Origin: Senegalimassilia faecalis
GTDB lineage: Bacteria; Actinomycetota; Coriobacteriia; Coriobacteriales; Eggerthellaceae
Length of the DNA: 64,000 bases
Direction of reading: 5' to 3'
Assembly: GCF_004135645.1 (NCBI RefSeq)
Contig: NZ_SDPW01000001.1
Coordinates: forward strand, 806,001-870,000
Each line of letters opens with the position of its first letter. The first letter of the stretch is position 1. The position numbers and the translations under genes were made by a program. A model generated the notes under the pieces. It had not been told where the DNA came from and searched no databases. It was given only the letters and a program-made list of their open reading frames with translations. Below, piece after piece: positions 34,610-42,955 of the stretch.

Positions 34610-34651
34610 GTTATAGTCCCTTCGTTAGCACTCTGCAAGCGAGAGTGCTAA
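34610..34651 (-). promoter_or_regulatory. hsp20 promoter overlapped by CIRCE operator
   Basis: The CIRCE consensus TTAGCACTC-N9-GAGTGCTAA is perfect (34625-34651). On the minus strand the -35 TTGCAG (34633-34638) lies inside its spacer, followed by 17 bp and -10 TATAAC (34610-34615). HrcA binding would block RNA polymerase directly. Confidence 0.92.
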
Positions 34652-34983
34652 CGCGTTACCTTCGCGTCATTTTTGCGTCACAATTCGGGAACTATTCGCG
34701 AAACCGCCCGCGAAGTTGGCGCGGAAACGGCGCGAAGGCGGCGACACATATCCCGAGCGAAAGACCCAACGGTTGTGGGCGGTTTGAGCAAGCGAAATCG
34801 CCAAAGCTAGACCCCATGCCTACCGCGACCTGGCCTTATGCGCGCTCAACCCCCAAGCGGGCAGCAAAAAGCGCCCAGAACTGCAACACCAACGACAATT
34901 CCAAGGGCGAAAACCGCCCAAACCGCCCAGAACAGAAGTACACGTGCAAGGCGTCTTCATGCGGCCTTCACCTTTCTTTAAGC
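34652..34983. other. Gap between CIRCE operator and ncRNA promoter
   Basis: AT/GC-mixed sequence with several AACCGCCC and GGGCGGTT words; nothing gene-like. Confidence 0.5.
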
Positions 34984-35012
34984 TTGCTTTCAGCAGGAGC
35001 CCGTACTATAAG
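34984..35012 (+). promoter_or_regulatory. Promoter of hairpin-array ncRNA
   Basis: -35 TTGCTT (34984-34989), 17-bp spacer, -10 TATAAG (35007-35012), placing the transcript start about 35018-35020, some 18 bp before the first hairpin. Confidence 0.65.
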
Positions 35013-35018
35013 GCTCGT

Positions 35019-35315
35019 TCCTTTTCCCTTCCCTATGGGATTGCGTCTTCCCATCCGCAATCCCGCAAGCGCGTCTTTCCCATCCGCGCTTGCTATCGCC
35101 GCGGAACTTCCCGTCCGCGGCGCAGACGAAGGGATGCGCGGGCTTCCCACCGCGCGTCCGCGGGGCGGCAGATTCTCCCATCCGCTGCCCCGCTTCCCTG
35201 ACCGGGCCGCGTCTTCCCATCCGCGGCCCGGCTGCGGCGCAAGGCTTCCCACCTGCGCCGCAGCGTCTCTTTGGCGGCCGCGCTTCCCATTCTCGGCCGC
35301 CATTTGCGTTTTTGG
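35019..35315 (+). ncRNA. Candidate structured ncRNA: eight hairpins with a shared CTTCCCA loop
   Basis: Stems (5' arm/3' arm): H1 35037-45/35056-64; H2 35065-73/35085-93; H3 35097-105/35114-122; H4 35132-141/35150-159; H5 35160-169/35184-193; H6 35202-211/35222-231; H7 35232-241/35254-263; H8 35272-280/35294-302. All are 9-10 bp; H4 and H5 contain one G-U each, the rest are perfect. Stem sequences are unrelated, yet loops read TCTTCCCATC, TCTTTCCCATC, ACTTCCCG, GCTTCCCA, AGATTCTCCCATCC, TCTTCCCATC, AGGCTTCCCACC and CGCTTCCCATTCT. A T-run (TTTGCGTTTTT) follows H8, as in an intrinsic terminator. No reading frame explains this. Function unknown: the repeated C-rich loops could base-pair with GGGAA-type ribosome-binding sites or titrate an RNA-binding protein. 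Confidence 0.8.
35272..35315 (+). terminator. Last hairpin plus U-run, probable ncRNA terminator
   Basis: 9-bp stem TGGCGGCCG/CGGCCGCCA followed by TTTGCGTTTTT. Readthrough could reach the Nudix gene 260 bp downstream. Confidence 0.65.
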
Positions 35316-35574
35316 CCCCGTGCGCCCATGCGAACGCACAAGTACCCACGCGATCGCGCAAGCAAGATGTCGCCAGCGAACAAGCGCGTAGGCACGCGAG
35401 TGCCCGCCATCCAGCAAGCATGCGGCGGAGTCCCCCATCCAACCAGCAACAACCGCACGCGGCGGATCCCGAAACGCCATGCTCGCCGAGCACGGCGCGC
35501 ATCCTGCGCACTTCGCGCGCGATGCGGGGCTTGCTTGCGCTACCATGGTTGCGACCAACGCGAAAGGACGAATC

Positions 35575-36288
35575 ATGCAGCGAGAAACGCCCCAACTGAA
35601 GAACATCGAGCAGGTTTCCGAAGGCTGGGTCAATAAATATGTGCTGACGTACGTGCTGCCCGACGGCACCGATTATCAGTACGAAGCCGTATCGCGCAAA
35701 GGCCTGGATGCCTACCGCGCCGAGCTTGAACGCCTGGGCAAGCGCAGCGACGCCGCCATTGCCGCCGTCGACGCGGGCGCCGAGGACTTCGGCGCATCCG
35801 TGCTTGAAGAGGCCGAAGGCGTGACGAACCTGGCCGAGAAGCGCGTGGCCGACGCCGTGTCCATCGTGCCCGTCACGCGCCGCAACGAGCTGGTGCTTAT
35901 CCGCGAGTTCCGCTACCCGCTGAACAGCTGGGTCATCGGCCTGCCCGCCGGCCTGGTGGAGCCCGGCGAAAGCTACGCCGACGCCGTTGACCGCGAGTTG
36001 CGCGAGGAAACGGGCTACCGCCTGCGCTCCGACATCCCCAAACCGGCCGCCATCGATCCGCTGCCGCAATCGGGCCGCTCATCCACCGGCATGAGCGACG
36101 AAAGCGTGCTGACCGTGTTCGCCCAGGTGGAGAAAGACGAGGAGCAGCACACCGAACGCGGCGAACTTATCGAGGTGTTCACGCTGCACCTGCGCGACGT
36201 GCAACGTTTCCTGAAGCAGAATCAGCTTCCGCTAGGCACGCGTTTGCAACTGGTGCTGGAAATGTTCGCGCGTAGCACCGACTTCTAG
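35575..36288 (+). CDS. Nudix hydrolase (ADP-ribose pyrophosphatase type)
   Basis: 237 aa. Start ATG 35575 after AAAGGACG; the frame is open further upstream, but only through GC-rich intergenic DNA. Nudix box G-x5-E-x7-REL-x-EE-x-G is intact (GLVEPGESYADAVDRELREE, then TGY), preceded by VVPV-like strand VPVTRRNELVLIREFRYP typical of ADP-ribose/NDP-sugar hydrolases. Cleaves nucleoside-diphosphate derivatives; exact substrate unknown. Downstream of the hairpin-array ncRNA, with its own terminator. Confidence 0.93.
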   Translation: MQRETPQLKNIEQVSEGWVNKYVLTYVLPDGTDYQYEAVSRKGLDAYRAELERLGKRSDAAIAAVDAGAEDFGASVLEEAEGVTNLAEKRVADAVSIVPVTRRNELVLIREFRYPLNSWVIGLPAGLVEPGESYADAVDRELREETGYRLRSDIPKPAAIDPLPQSGRSSTGMSDESVLTVFAQVEKDEEQHTERGELIEVFTLHLRDVQRFLKQNQLPLGTRLQLVLEMFARSTDF

Positions 36289-36424
36289 CGGTCGCTGCCG
36301 CCCACCGCTCAACAATCGGGCGGCAACAGCCCTTGGGGCAATGCGAACGAAAGGAAGCCTCGTGCCGGCTCCTTTTTCGCTCGCTGTTTCAGGCAGCCGT
36401 CGTCTCATCTATTCCCAAACGCAA

Positions 36425-36466
36425 CGTGGCCGGGCTCCTTGAAAGGCGCCCGGCCACGCGTTTTTT
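36425..36466. terminator. Terminator between Nudix and YerC genes
   Basis: CGTGGCCGGGC (36425-36435) and GCCCGGCCACG (36448-36458), then TTTTTT at 36461. Serves the + strand; the convergent minus-strand gene ends at 36481. Confidence 0.9.
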
Positions 36467-36480
36467 CTGGCTGTTCTGGT

Positions 36481-36780
36481 TTACTTGCCTTTGCGCAGGT
36501 CATCCAGCACGTTGAGCGCGGCGTTGTAGCCGCCCGCCCCGTAGCTTAGGCATTTCGACACGCGTGCGATGGTGGTTGCGGATGCGCCCGTGGCCTTTTC
36601 GATGGAAGCATACGAGTTGCCCGCGTCAAGCTGGCGCGCCACGGCCAGGCGCTGCGACGTTTCGCGGATTTCGCGCACCGTGAACAGGTCCTCAAGCAGC
36701 TGGAAAATGGTGTCCTTGTCGTCAAGGGCGGACAACACCGCCAGCAGGTCTTCGACCTCGGGGGTACGCAGCTCGCTCAT
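36481..36780 (-). CDS. YerC/YecD-type TrpR-family protein
   Basis: 99-aa small DNA-binding protein with a TrpR-like helix-turn-helix: LTVREIRETSQRLAVARQL then YASIEKATGASATTIARVSKCL. The start at 36780 is chosen because GGAAAGG lies 8 bases upstream; the longer frame has no SD. Regulatory targets unknown. Single gene. Confidence 0.92.
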   Translation of the reverse strand: MSELRTPEVEDLLAVLSALDDKDTIFQLLEDLFTVREIRETSQRLAVARQLDAGNSYASIEKATGASATTIARVSKCLSYGAGGYNAALNVLDDLRKGK

Positions 36781-36873
36781 GCCATCACCTTTCCTGCACG
36801 CTTCACGGATAATGCTGCTTCCATTGTACTCCAACCGAGTAGAGCGCTAAAGAACTCCGCAATCGGGAGGCTT

Positions 36874-37958
36874 TTAGCGGCGCTGGACGCGCACGTCGCC
36901 GGCCTGGCCGGCGGCCATGGGGCTGTCGCCTTGACCTAGCCCGCCAAGACCCGAGCTTGCCGTGCAGCTGGCGGTGATGGCGGTTTCACTGCCGCCCGAA
37001 ACCGTGCCGGAATCGGTGTAGCCATCGGCATTCGCGCCCTCGACGCTGCCGCCGACGACCAGTGAGTACTCGCCGCCCTCGGTAAACGCAGGGCTGGACG
37101 CCAGCACCATGCCGAACTGCTTCGCGGCCGTGAACGACACCACCACGTTACCGCTTGCGTCCACCACGGCAACCGTCTGACCTGCAGTTCCACTAGTCGC
37201 AGCCATAGCGAAAGCCTGCATACCGCTGGTGAAGTTCTGCGCCATGCCCGTAGAGCCCACCACCAACACGGTACCGCCGTTGACCGTGCCGCTAGGTCGT
37301 AATCGAACGCGCCATCACCGCTGCTGGTGGGACCAGCCACCAGCAGCACGCCGCCGTTGACCTCCACGCTGCCGTTGCCGTCAACGCCGTCGCCGGCCGC
37401 ATCCACCACCAGGTAGCCGCCATTGATTTGGATGAGGCAGTTCTCATCGCCCATGGTCATGCCGCCACCCTGGCCGCCTTTGCCACCCTGGCCTGCGCCC
37501 TCAGCGAACGCATTGTCGGGAGCGCCACCGTTTGCCGCCGCCTCGCTGTCTTCGGGAGGCGTGGGCGCGTTGCCGCCTTGGCCGCGCTGGCCCCTGGCGG
37601 CATCGCCTGCGGATGCGGCGTCGTCGACCGTTGCGTCATCGGCGTTCGCGGCCGCACCGTCGCCCGCCTGGATGTCGAACGTGCCGCCGTCGATGCTGAC
37701 GAAGCCCTTCGTCGGCTTGCTGTCCTTGTTCGACTTGATGCCGTCGCCGCCTGCCGCAATGGAGAACACGCCGTCGCGAATCTTCACACTGTCACGCCCG
37801 CGCAGACCGTCTTCCACTGCGGAGATGTTGTACGTTCCCGATACAACGGTCAGGTCATCCTTCGAGCACACCGCATGGCGATATGCCGCGGTCACGTTCA
37901 GGGTGACGCCGTCGGCGGAAGCGGTTGTGCCCGAGCCGGAAATCGTTGCGGAATCGCA
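36874..37958 (-). pseudogene. Broken carbohydrate-binding-domain (Cthe_2159-like) protein gene
   Basis: Beta-helix-type protein with the repeated pattern G-D-G-I-K-S-N, V-S-I-D-G-G-T-F-D-I, L-I-Q-I-N-G-G-Y-L-V-V, and Gly/Gln-rich inserts. Two lesions. First, it has no start or signal peptide: its frame begins inside the preceding DUF4956 gene near 37950, in a different phase, so its 5' end is deleted. Second, the frame shifts at the CTAG at 37292-37295: upstream phase ends ...GAFDYD, downstream phase resumes SGTVNGGTVLVVGSTGMAQN. Deleting two bases or adding one restores continuity. Could be a sequencing error for the second lesion, but not for the first. Confidence 0.75.
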
Positions 37959-38220
37959 CGAGGTCGAACACGCCCATGACGGCGATACCCGCACCCAAGT
38001 TGCCGTTGACCAGGGTGATTACCATCTGCACGATCAGCGGCAGCAGCGCCAAGGTCACCACGAAGTTCTTCGAGTAGTTGTGCCGGAACATGTAGATGCA
38101 CGCCACGGCCGCGCCCAGCACAATGGACGCCGCGCAGCACATGAGGAAGCCGACAGCAGAAACGCTTGCCACCAGGGAATCGGTCGTTCCGAAGACCGAG
38201 GCCAAAGCTGCATCAAGCAC
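37855..38220 (-). pseudogene. Truncated DUF4956 membrane protein
   Basis: GTG start after AAGGAGAACTGCC. Three hydrophobic helices typical of DUF4956 (FLMCCAASIVLGAAVACIYMF; FVVTLALLPLIVQMVITLV; AGIAVMGVFDLVRFRN) are present. The normal continuation after LVRFR is replaced by out-of-frame sequence of the carbohydrate-binding gene, giving a basic nonsense tail and a stop at 37855. Roughly the C-terminal half is missing. Family members lie between polyphosphate polymerase and surface-protein genes, as here. Confidence 0.75.
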
Positions 38221-38320
38221 GGCAGTTCTCCTTTCGGGTTGGGGTTACGCAAGAATGCGGATGCTACGCACGGTGCGAGCGGAAGGGCTTGCGGGCACGC
38301 CGCAAGCGATGCGCAAAGAA

Positions 38321-39124
38321 CTATGCAATCGCCGCGGCCGCGCTGTTGCAATTGGCAGCCGCACGCTCAACGGCCTCATAGGCAGCACCATACTTGCTGA
38401 ACGACGACGGGAACACCGCACAGCCGTTCAGCGCCTCGACCAGCCACGATGGGAACGCCGCGCCCGTTTTCACTTCCATGATCACCTCGCCGAGGCCCAG
38501 CAGCGGGTGATACGACTCATCGAAGTGCTTTCCGGAAGCCATGGCATCGCGATACGACACGCCCGCGTCGAATGTGATGCGCAGCCCCTCGGCGTCGGCA
38601 CCCGGCAGCGGCGCGTACGCCGTGCGCTCGCACACGACGTACATGGACGGACGCAGGTTGCGGTAGCGCGCCACGAACGAGTCGATCTCGCGCGCTATCT
38701 GGAGGCTGCGCGACGCCAAGGCTTCAACCTGCTGCAACGGATCCACCAGCGGGTTCATTGCGCACGCGTTCTCGTACGGCACGCCTCCCATCAGGTACGA
38801 CAGCGCTGCCGCCTGCGAGCAGCCCACGCGACGCTTGTACACGATGCCGTCGTACTTCTTCTTGATTTCCACGTACACGCGCTCGGATTGCAGCGGCGTG
38901 CCGTACGAGCGCACGCGCAGCTTCTCCTTGTACAGCGGTTTTTCCAGGCTACGCGCAATCAGGTCGCGGCTTGGCGTGTCGAAGTACAGGCTGGTGATGC
39001 GCGTGCGGCCGTATTCGTCGGCGGCCATACGGCCAGCCAGCGCGTCAAGCACGCAACGATGTTGCTTCGCGTTTAAGCGGTATTTGACCTCTTTGCGTTC
39101 AAAAGTGTCGGTGAATGAAGCCAT
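38321..39124 (-). CDS. VTC-domain polyphosphate polymerase-like protein
   Basis: 267 aa. N-terminal RKEVKYRLNAKQ, YFDTPSRDLI, K-x-K-L-R-V-R-S-Y-G and VEIKKKYDGIVYKRR match the VTC tunnel fold lined by basic residues; VIMEVKTG is the late acidic strand. GGAAGGAACAACG precedes the ATG. VTC enzymes polymerise phosphate from ATP; bacterial homologues are often encoded with DUF4956 and CotH-like genes. The two following genes are broken, so this may be the only working member left. Confidence 0.9.
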   Translation of the reverse strand: MASFTDTFERKEVKYRLNAKQHRCVLDALAGRMAADEYGRTRITSLYFDTPSRDLIARSLEKPLYKEKLRVRSYGTPLQSERVYVEIKKKYDGIVYKRRVGCSQAAALSYLMGGVPYENACAMNPLVDPLQQVEALASRSLQIAREIDSFVARYRNLRPSMYVVCERTAYAPLPGADAEGLRITFDAGVSYRDAMASGKHFDESYHPLLGLGEVIMEVKTGAAFPSWLVEALNGCAVFPSSFSKYGAAYEAVERAAANCNSAAAAIA

Positions 39125-39506
39125 CGTTGTTCCTTCCGGCGGGCGGTGCGCCCAATCGCAGGGGCAAGTTCGAGGCTTGATACTACCCAGATGTCCTTAA
39201 AGCTGCCTGAAACCTGGAAGGACGGCAACCTACACACTTTGCGAAGCCTTGAAACGCCAATCGCGAATGAACGCCCAGCAGAAGGTGCGCGAAGCGCGCA
39301 GGCCCCCTCCGAGCGCGCGATGCAGACGCGCCCCGGAATCCCCGCGGTGGAGCGCATCGCACAGCCCCGGCATTTCGGCCTGCGCGCAGCAAAAAGCCCG
39401 CGGGGTTCGCGGGCTTTCGGGTTGCTTGCTATTCGGTTCGCTGCGGGCTGCGGTTCGCTCTACGAGCCACGGCACTGGTTGCGGTTCGTTATCCGCAAGC
39501 GGTTCG
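39125..39506. other. Gap between menG and VTC gene
   Basis: Contains the menG terminator and, next to menG, three degenerate CGGTTCGCT words (39435-39513). Otherwise nothing. Confidence 0.5.
39393..39417 (-). terminator. menG terminator
   Basis: AAAGCCCGCG (39393-39402) and CGCGGGCTTT (39408-39417), with AAAAA on the + side giving a U-run on the minus strand. Confidence 0.85.
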
Positions 39507-40250
39507 CTATTCGGGCTTTTTCGCCACGTGAACTGCGGCGATGCCGCCGGTGTAGTTCTTCCAGGTCACATCGGTGAAGCCAGCCTGCTCCATCATGCGC
39601 GCCAGCCCCTGCTGATTCGGGAACGCCTTGATGGACTTCGCCAGGTACACGAAGCCGTCGCGGTCGCCGGTGATGAGGCCGCCCCAGAACGGAATAAGGT
39701 GCTTCAGGTAGAAGTTGTACAGCGCGCGCCACACCACGTTCGGCGGCGTGCTAAATTCCAGGCACACCAGGCTACCGCCGGGCTTGAGCACGCGGAACAT
39801 TTCCGCCAGCGCGCGCGGGCGGTCGGGCATGTTGCGGATGCCGTATGCCATGGTGATGGCATCATAGCTGGCGTCGGCGTACGGGATGTTTTGCGCGTCC
39901 ACCACCTCGAAGTCCACGGGTACGCCGTCGGAAGCGCCGTCGGAATAGTGCGCGCGGGCCACGTCGAGCATCTCGTTCACCAGGTCGGTGCACTGGATGT
40001 GGCGCGGGTGCTTGGCGCGCGCCACGGTGAAGCTGACGTCACCCGTGCCGCCGGCGATGTCCAACACATCGTCGTTTGCGCTGATGGGAGCCTGTTTCAT
40101 CATACCGGCCAGCCACAGCTTGTACGCGCCGAAGCTGGAGATGGCATTGAAGCGCTCGTACTTTTTCGCGATGGCGGAGAAGATGTCCTTCACGCGTTCG
40201 GACGAAATCTCGGCCGGCGCTTCCTTGCCGGTGGCGGTATCGATGGCCAT
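39507..40250 (-). CDS. menG: Demethylmenaquinone methyltransferase (MenG/UbiE)
   Basis: 247 aa. SAM-binding DIAGGTGDVSF, then YDAITMAYGIRNMPDRPRAL and FRVLKPGGSLVCLEFSTP match the UbiE/MenG signatures. AAGGAG lies 9 bases before the ATG. Adds the C-methyl group to demethylmenaquinone, the quinone that would feed the cytochrome and DMSO-reductase-type chains in this window. Single gene. Confidence 0.95.
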   Translation of the reverse strand: MAIDTATGKEAPAEISSERVKDIFSAIAKKYERFNAISSFGAYKLWLAGMMKQAPISANDDVLDIAGGTGDVSFTVARAKHPRHIQCTDLVNEMLDVARAHYSDGASDGVPVDFEVVDAQNIPYADASYDAITMAYGIRNMPDRPRALAEMFRVLKPGGSLVCLEFSTPPNVVWRALYNFYLKHLIPFWGGLITGDRDGFVYLAKSIKAFPNQQGLARMMEQAGFTDVTWKNYTGGIAAVHVAKKPE

Positions 40251-40605
40251 GCGGTTGTGCTCCTTGCGTATCGTGCGGCGCCCGGCAAGCCCGGGCAGTT
40301 TCGTAGGGCGCCGCCTACGGGCGCCGTCGAGTTCTGCGTTGCAGGCGCCGCTGTGCGCGACCGCCCCGCAAACGCCCTCGTGAGGTTCAGCACCTTAGTA
40401 TAGCCGTTCGATCCGAGCACCCCACGCTGGCAAGCCCAAGCACACGGAAACGGCCTTGATTCCCCGCCGCCGCGGCGCGCGCCGAGGATGACGGTGGGCA
40501 GCTATCGCAGCAACGTCGGATTCGCGCCTTTCGAGGAGACGGTGGGCAGCAGCAGGGATGGCTGCGGGCAAAATCGGCAGCGGCAAGCGCGACCGGGCAA
40601 GCGGC

Positions 40606-40824
40606 GACAAGAATCGACGATTTCTGTAGCTCAATGGCTTCGGGATTCGGCCTGTGGCAAGAATATGGGATTGCTGTAGCGTCGAACGCCCTCAGGAGAT
40701 ACAGGAATCCCGCATTCTTGCCAATCCGCCGCGTTTCGCGCTAGTTCTTGCTACAGAAATCGAGGATTCTTGCCAAAAACCCACCTTCAGTTGCTCGCAG
40801 CTACAGAAACACGCTTTTCTTGCC
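40606..40824. repeat. Family-2 short repeat array, left of DUF559-like gene 2
   Basis: 25-bp motif GGCAAGAA, ten variable bases, CTGTAGC. Forward copies at 40606-40630 and 40656-40680 (50-bp period); inverted copies at 40698-40722, 40750-40774 and 40800-40824 (52 and 50 bp). Confidence 0.92.
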
Positions 40825-41095
40825 TAACCCGCCCCTCAACCCATTCGCGCCCGATTCGCCCGCCCCTCAACCCATTCGCGGCTCGATCCGCTCGCCCCCA
40901 ATCCGCTCGCCGCCCGGTCGATTCAAGGCAAATCAGGGCCCGAAGATGCCGGCGATAGACAAATCTTGCAGGTTATCCTTCCGGGAACACACCGCGGTCT
41001 TACCCGCACGCCTTTCGAACCTTGCACATATCTTACCGAAATCTTGCACGCAAATTATCCCTGTTCACAAGCCATTTTTCGCAGCTTTTATCTGT

Positions 41096-41101
41096 TATGA
41101 T
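41096..41101 (+). promoter_or_regulatory. -10 TATGAT of probable leaderless promoter (copy 2)
   Basis: Ends 6 nt before the ATG at 41108. Flanking sequence (CATTTTTC upstream, GTTATGATGC) resembles the paralogous promoter at 7821-7861. Confidence 0.55.
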
Positions 41102-41107
41102 GCCCCC

Positions 41108-42082
41108 ATGACAATCATCATTAGCCATACATCCGCCCTTCGCCTGCTCAGACTTCCCTCTATCGACGGAAGCATGTTCACTGCGCAAATGAGTCCATCG
41201 GCCGCAAGCAATGCGCTTGACCGCACGCAACCTTGCGCCGATGAAATTTCCGAATTTCTTGCACGACACCACTTCCCCAATGGCGAGAAGCTCCACATCC
41301 TCATCCCGCGCGAAGATGCACGCACCAGAAGCGCCCTGGCAACCTGCCACGTCGAGCCCGCAGCCCTTCCCAAAGGCGCACTGATTCGGCTTTCCGACGG
41401 CAATTGCGCGTGCACGCCAGCGTTCACGTTCCAACAGCTTGCCGCAAAGTTGCCACTTGCGCAGGCCGTAGCGCTTGGATTCGAGCTTTCGGGTTCCTAC
41501 CGCCTTAGCCCCGATTGCGAAAAATCGTTCCAAGCGCGCCCGGCCCTTGCCGCTCCAAGCCAGCTTCGACAGTTCGCCGAAGCGCACCATGCCCATCGGG
41601 GCGCGCCGAAGGGTAGCATTGCGGCGCGTTACGTTCTGGGCGACTCCGCTTCGCCGATGGAGACCATCACCGCAATTCCGCTTGTGCTCCCCTGCCGCTA
41701 CGGAGGATACGGGCTGCCCGCGCCGCATATGAACCACACGATTCAACTTCCCGAAAGCGCCCAGCGCACCTGCGGGAAGCGGTATCTTGTTGCTGATTTG
41801 TTTTGGCCTGAGCAGCAGATTTGCATGGAATACAACAGCACGCAGTTTCACACCGGCTCCGAGAAAATCGACTCCGATGCACGCCGGCAAACAGCGCTTT
41901 TGGACGCCGGAATCCAGGTAATCGAGGTCACCGCCGCGCAGGCACTCAGCGCAGACGGCATGGATGCCATTGCCATCACACTTGCGAAAAAGATGGGGCG
42001 AAGGATTCGGCCGGTGAAATCGTGGCGTGCCGCGCAAAGCCGCATGCGTCACGATCTTCTTATCTGGCATGGGCTGCATTAA
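41108..42082 (+). CDS. DUF559/PD-(D/E)XK-like protein, copy 2, flanked by repeat arrays
   Basis: 324 aa, colinear paralogue of the protein at 7868-8851. Shared blocks: N-terminal M-T-x-I-I-S-H-T-S-A-L, LHILIPREDARTRSALATCH, AFTFQQLA, GFELSGSYRLS, DSASPMETITAIPLVLPCRYGGYG and the putative catalytic stretch VADLFWPEQQICMEYNSTQFH plus SDARRQTALLDAGIQVIEVTAAQ. The frame is open 120 codons further upstream, but those codons cross the repeat array; the paralogue alignment and -10 position fix the start at 41108. No SD. Role unknown; flanks carry family-2 repeats. Confidence 0.82.
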   Translation: MTIIISHTSALRLLRLPSIDGSMFTAQMSPSAASNALDRTQPCADEISEFLARHHFPNGEKLHILIPREDARTRSALATCHVEPAALPKGALIRLSDGNCACTPAFTFQQLAAKLPLAQAVALGFELSGSYRLSPDCEKSFQARPALAAPSQLRQFAEAHHAHRGAPKGSIAARYVLGDSASPMETITAIPLVLPCRYGGYGLPAPHMNHTIQLPESAQRTCGKRYLVADLFWPEQQICMEYNSTQFHTGSEKIDSDARRQTALLDAGIQVIEVTAAQALSADGMDAIAITLAKKMGRRIRPVKSWRAAQSRMRHDLLIWHGLH

Positions 42083-42343
42083 GGCGAAGCGATGCCGCAA
42101 GTTGACTGCGCGGCGCCCCACGCATGACGGCAAGTCCCGGCCCAAACGATGCCGCGCCCCTTGAGTGCACGACGCGAATCCGGCCGAGGCGATGGAGATG
42201 CCCTTCGAGCACACGGCGTCAAAACCCGAGGATGCGCCGACGACCGTCTGGCTCCCAAGTTTCCGCATCCGGAATCTTTGCGCAGGTCAAGACGCGAGCT
42301 TTGCGGGAATGCACCCGCGGAACGGGGTCGAGGGTTGCTGGAT

Positions 42344-42562
42344 GGCAAAAAACTGGTGTTCCTGTATCTCTGGGTGCCCAATTCAGTGCAGCTGGCAAGA
42401 AATCGGGAATCCTGTAGCGCGCCGAGGGCACTTAGACGCCGAATTGACAAGAAATTGGGATTCCCGCATCTGAGGAGAGGGTTTCTCCATACAGGAAGCT
42501 GCTTTTCTTGCCATCAAGTGAAGAAAACGGCCCCGCAGATACAGAAACGTCAGATTCTTGCC
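42344..42562. repeat. Family-2 short repeat array, right of DUF559-like gene 2
   Basis: Forward copies at 42344-42368, 42394-42418 and 42446-42470 (50 and 52 bp); inverted copies at 42488-42512 and 42538-42562 (50 bp). Same GGCAAGAA-N10-CTGTAGC motif with a few substitutions. Confidence 0.92.
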
Positions 42563-42765
42563 AGCAGATAGACGGCGCTACAGAGGGCAGGGTATCCGAA
42601 AGGGTATCCTCAGAACGGCGCGATGGAAAGGGGCATCCGGAACGGCGCCTTCGAGGCAACACGCCTTCGAGGCGGCGTGACGGGAAGGCGTACCCCAGGC
42701 GAAGCCGCATAAGCGGCGCCCCGGGTAGTGCGTTCGGAGCAGCGGCATAGGAAAGCGCACACGCG

Positions 42766-42955
42766 AACGATGTCGCCGAGAAACGAGCTCGAGACCGTGC
42801 GTCTCGGCGATGCGAGACGACGCGTCGAGGGGCGGCAATCCGGGACGACGATACGAGACGGTACGTCGGGGCGACGCATCCGGGGCGATGCGTTCGGAGC
42901 TGCGCGCTCGGCGGGGCAATGCGGCTGGAGGGCGCATTCGAGACGATGCGTCAGG
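42766..42955. other. Imperfect hairpins with GAGACG tops
   Basis: CGATGCG-AGACGA-CGCGTCG, TAC-GAGACG-GTA inside CGACG/CGTCG, ACGCATC-CGGGGC-GATGCGT and CGCAT-TCGAGACG-ATGCG occur in series. Pairing is weaker than in the 35037 array and no promoter or U-run is obvious. Confidence 0.35.

Larger units (their letters stand above)
40251..41107. other. Intergenic region with left family-2 array and DUF559-gene promoter
   Basis: Repeats at 40606-40824, a duplicated CGCCCCTCAACCCATTCGCG (31-bp period, about 40830-40880), and a promoter-proximal stretch with CTTACC and CTTGCAC words (40968-41050) like those before the paralogous gene (7765-7820). Confidence 0.7.

Noticed and set aside
35030-35310. 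Hairpin array as coding DNA or an integron attC-like cassette array
   Set aside because: No frame has conserved protein features; no integrase gene, and units are far shorter and more regular than attC sites.
40748-41107. N-terminal 120-codon extension of the second DUF559-like protein
   Set aside because: It would translate through the repeat array, lacks an SD, and has no counterpart in the paralogue.
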